Positions 57,311 to 64,000 of a stretch of DNA of 64,000 nucleotides are shown here, one piece after another. The position numbers were made by a program, and so were the translations under genes. The DNA comes from DASSKA01 sp963839365 (GTDB lineage Bacteria; Actinomycetota; Actinomycetes; Propionibacteriales; Nocardioidaceae): positions 62,001-126,000 of the forward strand of contig CAWIUT010000009.1 in assembly GCA_963839365.1 (NCBI GenBank), in the 5' to 3' direction. The notes under the pieces are model-generated. The model had not been told where the DNA came from. It searched no databases and saw only the letters and a program-made list of their open reading frames with translations. Position 1 is the first letter of the stretch; the number at the start of each line of letters is the position of its first letter.

Positions 57311-58764
57311 CGGGCCACCTGGGCGGTGTCCTGCCCGAGGGGCTCCGTCCGCCGGGCCGGGTCGACGCCCCGGGCCCGTTCCATCGCCGAGCCGATGGCG
57401 ATCACCAGCAGGTTCGGCACCAACGCGATCAGGCCGACGTTGATGTGCCCGGAGTAGGCGTGCCCGAAGGTCAGCCAGATGACCACCGCCTCGCCGACCA
57501 GCAGCCCGGCGAGCACCGGCCGGACGGTGACGTACCGGCGGGCGAACAGCGCAAGCGCGATGCTCGGGATCAGCTGGTCGAGGCCGGAGTAGGTGAGCAG
57601 CAGCAGGTTCGCCAGCAGGTCCGGTCGCAGGATCGCCAGTGCCAGCGCCAGCGCGGTCAGCACGACCACCGACCCCTGGTTGACCATGAACTGGTGCCGG
57701 TCGGCGAGCCGGCCGGCGATGTTGCGGCCGATCAGCGAGGACATGCCGACCAGCAGCCCTGCCGCGGGCACCATCGCCGCCGACGCGGTGCCGACCACCA
57801 CCAGTCCGGTGAACCAGTCCGGGAACGCCTGGTGGGTCAGCCCGAGCAGGATGCCGTTGCTGTCGACGCCCTGCTTGAACACCAGGATGCCGGCGAAGCC
57901 GACGATCATCGGCAGCGCGAGCGCGACGGAGTACACCGGCAGGAACACGTAGTTGCGGCGGACCGCGCGCGGCGAGTGCGCCGACAGCAGCGCCGGCCAC
58001 TGGTGCGGCAGCGTCATGAACAGCACCCCCAGCGTGGAGGCGATCATGCTCGAGAAGAACCAGGCGGTGTCGTAGTCACCGCCGTGCACGCTCAGGAAGT
58101 CCTGGTGGGTGGCCAGCAGCTTGTGGAACGTCGCCCCGATGCCGCCGTTGAAGTGCGCCGGGATCGCGAAGGTCAAGATGAGCAGCACGATCAGCATCAG
58201 CGCGTCCTTGAAGTAAGACGTGGTGGCGACCCCGCGGATGCCGGACCAGAGCACGAACGCGACCACCAGGACGAACGCGATGATGATGCTCAGGTTGCTG
58301 GAGGTGGTGTCCCCGGTGGCCAGCTGGACCGCCAGCCCCAGACCGGTGATCTGCAGCTGAAGGTAGGGCAGCAGGAACACGACTCCGAAGACCGCGGTGA
58401 GCACGCCGAGCAGCTTGGAGTCGAAGAAGTCGGCCAGGAAGTCCGCCTGGGTCAGGTGGCCGCGCTCCCGGGCCCGGTGCCAGATCACCGGGCCGAGGAA
58501 GTACAGGCCCACGTAGGCCAGCGGGATGTAGGGCAGCGCGTAGAGCGCGGCGACCCCGCCGGTGAACGCCAGCCCGGCCATGCCCAGGAAGGTGAAGGTG
58601 GTGAACACCTCCCCGGCCTGCAGGAACCACATGGTCATCGCGCCGAACTTGCGGCCGCCGACGGTCCACTCCGAGAGGTCCTTGGTCGCCGTACGGCGTC
58701 CCAGGAAGCCGAGCAGCGCGATCACCGCGATGCCGGCGAGGGTGACAGCGAGCGTTGCGGTCAT
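57307..58764 (-). CDS. Sodium:solute symporter (SSS family)
   Basis: A 485-residue transporter with about 13 helices and SSS features: WTVGGRKFGAMTMWFLQAGE at helix 1-2 and GAVVIWLTFG-type later helices. It uses a sodium gradient to import a substrate, probably that of the linked hydrolases. It overlaps the DUF3311 gene upstream and an amidohydrolase downstream (4-bp overlaps). DUF3311 proteins are regular small partners of SSS transporters. Confidence 0.88.
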   Translation of the reverse strand: MTATLAVTLAGIAVIALLGFLGRRTATKDLSEWTVGGRKFGAMTMWFLQAGEVFTTFTFLGMAGLAFTGGVAALYALPYIPLAYVGLYFLGPVIWHRARERGHLTQADFLADFFDSKLLGVLTAVFGVVFLLPYLQLQITGLGLAVQLATGDTTSSNLSIIIAFVLVVAFVLWSGIRGVATTSYFKDALMLIVLLILTFAIPAHFNGGIGATFHKLLATHQDFLSVHGGDYDTAWFFSSMIASTLGVLFMTLPHQWPALLSAHSPRAVRRNYVFLPVYSVALALPMIVGFAGILVFKQGVDSNGILLGLTHQAFPDWFTGLVVVGTASAAMVPAAGLLVGMSSLIGRNIAGRLADRHQFMVNQGSVVVLTALALALAILRPDLLANLLLLTYSGLDQLIPSIALALFARRYVTVRPVLAGLLVGEAVVIWLTFGHAYSGHINVGLIALVPNLLVIAIGSAMERARGVDPARRTEPLGQDTAQVAR

Positions 58765-58991
58765 CGGACCTCACTCCTCTCGGCCGCGGCCTCGGCCCTG
58801 TCGGCCGCGCGCTGCCGTGGGCTGAACTCCAGAAGGCAGAGGGCCGGGCAGATGAGCACCACCCAGACGGCCGTCCAGACCATCACCGACGGCAGCCCCA
58901 GCCACAGGGTCGCGGTGTTCACGAACGGCAGCCAGACCGTGGCCACCAGCGCGATCACCGGGATCAGCAGGACGAAGTGCGCAGGACGCAT
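58761..58991 (-). CDS. DUF3311 small membrane protein
   Basis: A 76-residue protein with two helices (LLIPVIALVATVWLPFVN and VMVWTAVWVVLICPALCLLE) and a charged tail, the usual DUF3311 plan, likely a subunit of the SSS transporter. ATG 58991 has GGGGAG five bases upstream; a GTG at 58997 is in frame but too close to that site. It lies between the M20 gene and the symporter, overlapping the latter. Confidence 0.8.
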   Translation of the reverse strand: MRPAHFVLLIPVIALVATVWLPFVNTATLWLGLPSVMVWTAVWVVLICPALCLLEFSPRQRAADRAEAAAERSEVR

Positions 58992-58993
58992 GG

Positions 58994-60229
58994 TCACTCC
59001 CCTCGGTCGGCGGCCGACCCGGCGGCCGCGGCGTCACGTTCCAGGGCGCGGACGGCGAGCTCGGCGTGCAGCAGAGCCCCGTCGGGCATCACGTTGTCGA
59101 CGAACCTCGCCCGCGGGCTGTGGTTGTTCGGCCCGGCCGGCTCACCGTCCGGGTGCGCGCCGAGGAACAGGTAGCAGCCGGGAACCGCCTCCAGCACCCG
59201 GGAGAAGTCCTCGGCGCCGGGGTGCGGGTTGCCCAGCGTCTCGAAACGCCGGTCGCCGAACACCTCCTGGACCGTGTCGGCGACGAACCCGGCGTGCTCG
59301 TCGTCGTTGACGGTGAGCGGGTACTCGTGGAAGTAGTCCACCTGGGCCTCCAGGCCGTGCGCGGCGGCCAGCTGCCGGCACAGCTCGGGCGCCTCGGCGG
59401 CGATCCGCTCGCGCGCCGCGGCGGAGAAGGACCGCACGGTGGCCTCGAACCTCGCCTCGTCGGGGATGATGTTGCGCCGGGTGCCGGCGTGGAACGAGCC
59501 GACGGTGACCACCACCGGGTCGAAGATGTCGAAGCGGCGGGTGACCAGGGTCTGCAGGGCGGTGACCATCTCCGCGGCGGTGGTGACCGGATCGCGGCCC
59601 AGGTGCGGGGTCGAGCCGTGGCTGCCCTCGCCGCGGACGGTGACGTGCAGCCCGTCGCTGGCGGCCATCAGGGTGCCGGGTCGGGCGGTGAACACGTCGC
59701 GCGGGATCTGCGAGGAGAACACGTGGATCCCGTAGGCGGAGGAGACCCGCCGGCCGGCCGCGTCCAGGACGCCCTCCTCGAGCATCCGGCCCGCGCCGTC
59801 CCAGCCCTCCTCGCCGGGCTGGAACATGAAGACCACGTCGCCGGCCAGCTCGTCGCGGTGGGCGGTGAGCAGCTCGGCGGCGCCGACCAGCATCGCGGTG
59901 TGCAGGTCGTGCCCGCAGGCGTGCATCGCGCCGTCCACCCGGCTGGTGAACTCCAGCCCGGTCTGCTCCTGCACGGGCAGCGCGTCCATGTCGCCGCGCA
60001 GCAGCACCGCCGGGCCGGGTTTGCCGCCCCGGAGCACCGCGGTCACCGAGGTCAGTGCCGTGCCGGTGCTGACCTCGAGGTCGAGGTGGTCCAGCGCCTC
60101 GAGCACCATGCCCTGGGTGACCGGCAGGTCCAGGCCCACCTCGGGATGCTGGTGCAGCCGGTGGCGCAGGTCCACCATCGTGTCGGAGAGGGCTCGCGCG
60201 TCGTCGCGGAGCCGGTCGTGCAGGGCCAT
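58994..60229 (-). CDS. M20-family amidohydrolase (N-acyl amino acid hydrolase-like)
   Basis: A 411-residue M20D-type enzyme: MHACGHDLHTAML (metal ligands), FQPGEEGWDGAGRML (catalytic Glu pair), and SHGSTPHLGRDPVTTAAEMV in the lid region. Relatives cleave N-acyl amino acids or indole-acetyl conjugates. It is the first gene of the five-gene catabolic operon and faces the Lrp-type regulator. ATG 60229 follows GGGAGCC. Confidence 0.9.
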   Translation of the reverse strand: MALHDRLRDDARALSDTMVDLRHRLHQHPEVGLDLPVTQGMVLEALDHLDLEVSTGTALTSVTAVLRGGKPGPAVLLRGDMDALPVQEQTGLEFTSRVDGAMHACGHDLHTAMLVGAAELLTAHRDELAGDVVFMFQPGEEGWDGAGRMLEEGVLDAAGRRVSSAYGIHVFSSQIPRDVFTARPGTLMAASDGLHVTVRGEGSHGSTPHLGRDPVTTAAEMVTALQTLVTRRFDIFDPVVVTVGSFHAGTRRNIIPDEARFEATVRSFSAAARERIAAEAPELCRQLAAAHGLEAQVDYFHEYPLTVNDDEHAGFVADTVQEVFGDRRFETLGNPHPGAEDFSRVLEAVPGCYLFLGAHPDGEPAGPNNHSPRARFVDNVMPDGALLHAELAVRALERDAAAAGSAADRGE

Positions 60230-60301
60230 GAGGCTCCCTCCCGGACGGAACAACAAGGTCGGCACCACCGTCGCAACAGCCGGGCACCCCTCCGGCCGAA
60301 T

Positions 60302-60317
60302 TGGCAGCAAATCGCCA
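60302..60317. promoter_or_regulatory. Candidate operator of the Lrp-like regulator
   Basis: TGGCAGCAAATCGCCA: TGGC and GCCA arms around eight AT-richer bases, within the divergent promoter between the M20 gene and the Lrp-like gene. The form suits an Lrp-type site; evidence is limited to symmetry and place. Confidence 0.4.
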
Positions 60318-60331
60318 TCTAAGGTGAATAG

Positions 60332-61384
60332 ATGAGCGATTCCACCGGCCTCAGCGAGGCGGACCTGGCCCTGGTCGAGGCGCTCCAGGTGGCCCCCCGG
60401 GCGCCCTGGTCGGCGGTGGCCGAGGCGACCGGGACCAGCGCGATCACCGCCGCGCGCCGGTGGGCCCGTCTCGTGGAGCGCGGCGCCGCCTGGGTCACCG
60501 GCACGCCCGGGGTGTCGGTCTGGAACGCGCACACCCTGGCGTACGTGGGGATCCGGTGCAGCCCGGGCCGCAACTTCTCGGTGGCCAACGCGCTCGCCGG
60601 GGACGCGCACGCGTTGAGCGTGGACCACACCGCCGGCGCCTACGACCTGTTCGTGACGGTGGCGGCCGCGGACCTGAACGCGTTGTACCGCTACCTGCTG
60701 CACCGCATCGATGTGATGCCGGGGGTCACCGAGACCCACACCGGGATCTGCACCCGGCTCTACCGGGACGGCTCCAACTGGCGGATCGGCACCCTGCCGC
60801 GGCAGCTCTCCTCCCGGCTGGCGGCCGGGCCGGGTGGCGGGCGGCAGTCCGGCAGTGTCACCCCCTGGCGGGAGGACGACAACCGGATCCTCGTCCAGCT
60901 CGGGCTGGACGGCCGCTCGCCGTACAGCACGCTGGCGAAGGTGGCCGGCACCAGCGAGACCACGGTCCGGCGCCGGCTGGCCGGGCTGGTCGGCGCGGGC
61001 ACCGTGGTGCTGCGTGCCGAGGTGGCCGCGCACCTGGCCGGCTGGGGCGTGCAGGTCATGCTGTCCGTGGACGCCCCTTCCGCGCGGCTGGCGGAGGCGG
61101 CCGCGGCGATCGCCCGGCTCCGCCAGGTCCGGCTGTGCGCGACGCTGGCCGGCACCCCGGCGATCATCGTCGCGGTGTGGCTGCACAACATCGAGTCCAT
61201 CCACGACTTCGAGACCACCCTGGTGCGAGCGGTGCCGGAGATCACGGTCACGGAGCGGCTGGTGGCGCTGCGCGCGGTGAAGCGGATGGGCCGGCTGCTC
61301 GACGAGCACGGCTGCTCGGTGGGCACGGTGCCGATGGACGTGTGGTCCGACCCGGCGCCGACCGAGCCGCCCCCGGAGCCGTGA
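60332..61384 (+). CDS. Double-headed Lrp/AsnC-family regulator
   Basis: A 350-residue protein made of two Lrp/AsnC units in tandem. HTH-1 (about 8-50, VEALQVAPRAPWSAVAEATG) is followed by RAM-1 (about 70-150); HTH-2 (about 182-230, LVQLGLDGRSPYSTLAKVAG) by RAM-2 (about 240-325). Ordinary Lrp proteins have one unit (about 150 residues). It diverges from the M20-led operon and probably controls it in response to the substrate or an amino acid product. Confidence 0.85.
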   Translation: MSDSTGLSEADLALVEALQVAPRAPWSAVAEATGTSAITAARRWARLVERGAAWVTGTPGVSVWNAHTLAYVGIRCSPGRNFSVANALAGDAHALSVDHTAGAYDLFVTVAAADLNALYRYLLHRIDVMPGVTETHTGICTRLYRDGSNWRIGTLPRQLSSRLAAGPGGGRQSGSVTPWREDDNRILVQLGLDGRSPYSTLAKVAGTSETTVRRRLAGLVGAGTVVLRAEVAAHLAGWGVQVMLSVDAPSARLAEAAAAIARLRQVRLCATLAGTPAIIVAVWLHNIESIHDFETTLVRAVPEITVTERLVALRAVKRMGRLLDEHGCSVGTVPMDVWSDPAPTEPPPEP

Positions 61385-61426
61385 CGGTGGCCCGCAGGTA
61401 GCGCCCGTCGAGGGGCCCGGCTTGGC

Positions 61427-62794
61427 TCACCCCAGCGCGTTGCGGGCGAGCACGTCGGCGTACCAGCGTCCGGAGTCCTTCACGACCCGGCGCTGGCTGG
61501 CGAAGTCCACGTGCACGATGCCGAACCTCTTGTCGTAGCCCCAGGCCCACTCGAAGTTGTCGAGCAGGCTCCACAGGAAGTAGCCCCGCACGTCGACACC
61601 CGCGTCGATCGCATCCAGCACCGCACCCAGGTGGTCGCGCAGGTAGGTGATGCGCTCCTCGTCGTGCACGGCGCCGTCCGGGCCAACCTGGTCCGTGGTG
61701 GCCATGCCGTTCTCGGTGACCACCACGGGCACCTGGTAGTCCCTGCCCAGCCTGCGCAGCAGGTCGGTCAGCCCCGAGGGCACGATCGGCCAGCCCATGA
61801 CGGTGTGGGCCCCCGGGATGTCCACACTCGCCGCGGTGCCCGCGCCGGGAAAGCGAAGCCCCTGTCCGTCGCGTCCGGCGATCCGGACCGGGTTGTAGTA
61901 GTTCAGCCCGAGAAAGTCGATCGGCGACCGGACCTCCGCGAGGTCCCCGTCGCGGACGAACGACCAGTCGGTGACCCCCCGAGTGGCCTCGAACAGCCCG
62001 TCGGGGTAGCTGCCGCGCAGCATCGGGTCGAGGAAGATCCGGTTGGCGACCAGGTCGACCTCGTGCGCCGCCGCCAGGTCCTCCTCGCTCTCCGAGGCCG
62101 GAACCACCTGATGGATGTTCAGGGTGACCGACAGCTCGGTGGTGGCCGGCAGCGTGGACCGGAGCGCGCTGGCCGCCCGCCCGTGCGCCAGGTTCAGGTG
62201 GTGAGCGGCCAGGTAGGCCGACCGGTCACAGGTGCGCCCCGGGGCGTGCTCACCCTTGGCGTAGCCCAGGAATGCCGAGCACCACGGCTCGTTGAGCGTC
62301 GCGATCGCCGGCACCCGGTCGCCGACCTCCTTGCCCAGCACCACCGCGTAGTCGACGAACCGGTCCACCACCGCACGGTCCAGCCAGCCGCCGGTCCCGT
62401 CGGCGGTGTCGAGCGCCTGGGGCAGGTCCCAGTGGTAGAGCGTCAGGAGCGGGGTGATGCCGCGCTCGAGGCAGCCGTCCACCAGACGCTTGTAGAAGTC
62501 CAGCCCGGCCTGGTTCACCGTCCGGCCGTCGGGCATCACCCGGGGCCAGGCGACCGAGAACCGGTAGGCCGGGATCCCGAGCCTCGCGATCAGGTCGAGG
62601 TCCTCGCTCCAGCGGTGGTAGTGGTCGCAGGCCACGTCGCCGTGGTCCCCGTTGTCGATGGTGCCGGGCGTGTGCGCGAAGGTGTCCCAGATGCTCGGCA
62701 GCCGGCCGTCCTCGGCGACCGCCCCCTCGATCTGGTACGACGCCGTCGCCACTCCCCAGACGAACCCGTCCGGGAACCTGCGCTGTGATGTCAT
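61427..62794 (-). CDS. GH1 family beta-glucosidase
   Basis: A 455-residue glycoside hydrolase family 1 enzyme: N-terminal FVWGVATASYQIEGAVAEDG, acid/base in ATLNEPW and nucleophile in VVTENG, all intact, plus the C-terminal YFLWSLLDNFEWAWGYDKRF. It cleaves terminal beta-glucosyl or galactosyl residues, probably of disaccharides imported by the ABC transporter genes upstream, with which it overlaps (ATGA). No signal peptide, so it is cytoplasmic. Confidence 0.93.
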   Translation of the reverse strand: MTSQRRFPDGFVWGVATASYQIEGAVAEDGRLPSIWDTFAHTPGTIDNGDHGDVACDHYHRWSEDLDLIARLGIPAYRFSVAWPRVMPDGRTVNQAGLDFYKRLVDGCLERGITPLLTLYHWDLPQALDTADGTGGWLDRAVVDRFVDYAVVLGKEVGDRVPAIATLNEPWCSAFLGYAKGEHAPGRTCDRSAYLAAHHLNLAHGRAASALRSTLPATTELSVTLNIHQVVPASESEEDLAAAHEVDLVANRIFLDPMLRGSYPDGLFEATRGVTDWSFVRDGDLAEVRSPIDFLGLNYYNPVRIAGRDGQGLRFPGAGTAASVDIPGAHTVMGWPIVPSGLTDLLRRLGRDYQVPVVVTENGMATTDQVGPDGAVHDEERITYLRDHLGAVLDAIDAGVDVRGYFLWSLLDNFEWAWGYDKRFGIVHVDFASQRRVVKDSGRWYADVLARNALG

Positions 62795-63675
62795 CCTTTG
62801 ACTGCTCCTTGCATGATGCCGCCGACGATCTGCCGACCGAGCAGCGCGAAGACGACCAGCACCGGCACGGTGCCGTACAGCGTGCCGGCCATGATGATGG
62901 ACTGTTGCGGGGCGTAGCCGGTGGCAAGGCTCTGGAAGGAGACCTGCACCGTCGGGTTCTGCGAGCTGAGCACGATGATCGGCCAGAAGAAGTCGTTCCA
63001 GGACATCAGGAAGGTCAGCATCCCCAGCACGGCCATGGCCGGGCGGATGATCGGCACCACGATCAACAGGAAGACCCGCATCGGCGAGGCTCCGTCCATG
63101 TAGCCGGCCTCGACCAGCTCGTCGGGAACGGCGCTGGCGACGTACTGGCGCATGAAGAAGACCCCGAAGGCGGTGACCAGCGTCGGCAGGATCACCGACG
63201 CCAGGTGGCCGGCCAGACCGAGCTTGGCCATCAGCATGTACAGCGGGACCACGCCCATCTGCGTAGGCACCATCATGGTCGCGACGCAGATGCCGAGGAG
63301 CACGTTCGCGCCGCGGAACCTCAGCTTCGCGAAGGCGAAACCGGCCAGCGAGCAGAACGCGACGGTGCCGGCAGTGACGCCCCCGGAGACGAGCAGCGAG
63401 TTCACCAGGCCGTGGTTGAGCGGGGCGAGCCGCAGGGCCAGCCGGATGTTGTGCCAGATCGAGCCGGTCGGCAGCCACGGCGGGGTCGCGGCGGACATCT
63501 CGGCGTTGGTGTGCGAGGCCATCACGATCGTGTAGTAGAGCGGGAAGACCGAGATCGCGGTGACCAGGACGACCAGCAGGTAGGTGCCCCAGCCGGCGTT
63601 CCTCTGACGGCCCGCACGCGTTCGCCGGGCCGCGGTCCTCGTGCCGACCGGGACGAGGCCGACGCGCGCGCTCAC
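62791..63675 (-). CDS. Sugar ABC transporter permease (MalG type)
   Basis: A 294-residue permease with six helices and the EAA loop VEAGYMDGASPMRVFLLIVV that contacts the ATPase. The basic N-terminus is typical of MalG/LacG-type carbohydrate permeases. It overlaps the GH1 gene downstream and the other permease upstream by 4 bp each. Confidence 0.9.
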   Translation of the reverse strand: MSARVGLVPVGTRTAARRTRAGRQRNAGWGTYLLVVLVTAISVFPLYYTIVMASHTNAEMSAATPPWLPTGSIWHNIRLALRLAPLNHGLVNSLLVSGGVTAGTVAFCSLAGFAFAKLRFRGANVLLGICVATMMVPTQMGVVPLYMLMAKLGLAGHLASVILPTLVTAFGVFFMRQYVASAVPDELVEAGYMDGASPMRVFLLIVVPIIRPAMAVLGMLTFLMSWNDFFWPIIVLSSQNPTVQVSFQSLATGYAPQQSIIMAGTLYGTVPVLVVFALLGRQIVGGIMQGAVKG

Positions 63676-64000
63676 CGCTCGGCTCCCCTCACCGCGGCGG
63701 CCGAGGTGCGACGTGCCGCGCGAGGCAGCTCAGCACGCTGGCGCCGGCTCGCCAGGAACAGGTTGACCAGCACCGCCACGACGATGATCAGGAACATGGT
63801 CCAGGCGGTCGCGGAGGCCAGGCCGAGCCGGTCGTCGGTCCAGCCCTGCTGGTACATCAGCAGCCCGAGGGTCTGGTACTGGTTCGACGTACCCCCGTCG
63901 GGGATGCCGTTGTGGTAGAGCAGCGGCTCCCCGAACAGCTGCGCGGCACCGATCGTGGAGACCACGATCGTGAACAAGACGGTGGGGCGAAGCCCGGGCA
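63672..64000 (-). CDS. Sugar ABC transporter permease (MalF type), C-terminal part
   Basis: The frame is open to the window end, so only about the last 109 residues are seen. It has FTIVVSTIGAAQLFGEPLLY and a final helix MFLIIVVAVLVNLFLASRR, as in MalF/LacF-type permeases. It pairs with the MalG-type permease; the binding protein is probably further upstream, outside the window. Confidence 0.85.
   Translation of the reverse strand, partial: PGLRPTVLFTIVVSTIGAAQLFGEPLLYHNGIPDGGTSNQYQTLGLLMYQQGWTDDRLGLASATAWTMFLIIVVAVLVNLFLASRRQRAELPRAARRTSAAAVRGAER

Noticed and set aside
1..64000. tRNA, rRNA, insertion sequences, prophage or integrase genes
   Set aside because: None recognised by eye in intergenic stretches or reading frames; no flanking repeats that would mark a mobile element.

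Overview
The window is a contiguous stretch of a high-GC Gram-positive (actinobacterial) chromosome. Supporting evidence: very GC-rich coding DNA, GTG starts, tight ATGA/GTGA overlaps, an SsgA-family protein, a TusE/CstR sulfur module, and above all a DosR/DosS-type dormancy system of the kind best known from Mycobacterium. The layout differs from Mycobacterium tuberculosis, and an SsgA-like gene is present. I therefore favour a non-mycobacterial actinomycete, but the genus cannot be fixed from the sequence.

Region 1-36.5 kb is a Dos-type (hypoxia/NO/CO) regulon island. It starts with ackA (partial), phosphoketolase xfp, response regulator dosR and heme sensor kinase dosS, all on the minus strand. 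A GNAT/ADP-forming acyl-CoA synthetase fusion follows. Next come genes whose families form the core M. tuberculosis DosR regulon: six universal stress proteins, a CBS protein, an APH-AAA kinase like Rv2004c, an Acg-like nitroreductase, two P2-type cation ATPases (CtpF-like), DUF1918 (Rv0569-like), Hsp20/alpha-crystallin (HspX-like), DUF1876 (Rv1738-like), a PPOX flavoprotein (Rv0080-like) and a NarK transporter (Rv1737c-like). At least a dozen 14-bp sites of the form GGGAC-N4-G(T/C)CCC or close variants lie mostly about 30-140 bp upstream of these genes. They form a recognisable DosR-box set. A further clean box lies at 50.2 kb, upstream of a pyruvate/branched-chain-type E1 operon.

Within the island are two redox modules. 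One is an ApbE / heme-type membrane reductase / NuoF-like / ferredoxin operon (25.0-28.3 kb). The other is a sulfur-handling cluster (29.7-33.8 kb) with a sulfide:quinone oxidoreductase-like flavoprotein, a TusE/DsrC protein, a DsrE-like protein, a metallo-beta-lactamase/rhodanese fusion and a CsoR-family repressor that lacks the copper-ligand histidine (CstR-like).

Region 36.5-53.4 kb is more ordinary: an SsgA-like protein, a LuxR regulator behind a striking paired palindrome, an APC permease, an alpha/beta hydrolase-TetR pair, a penicillin-binding protein, a YncE/phosphoesterase fusion, E1-alpha/E1-beta/lipoyl genes with no E2 core or E3, a SEC-C protein and an aldehyde dehydrogenase. A decayed metallophosphoesterase gene lies at 53.5-54.4 kb.

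Region 54.4-64 kb holds a catabolic operon (M20 amidohydrolase, DUF3311, sodium:solute symporter, two amidohydrolases) divergent from a double-headed Lrp/AsnC regulator. It ends with a GH1 beta-glucosidase and two sugar ABC permeases, the last cut by the window end.

Taken together, the 1-36 kb island looks like a low-oxygen survival programme. Heme sensing feeds DosR, which probably drives substrate-level ATP formation from acetyl-phosphate and acetyl-CoA, protein protection, cation pumping, nitrate/nitrite exchange and alternative electron or sulfur flow.
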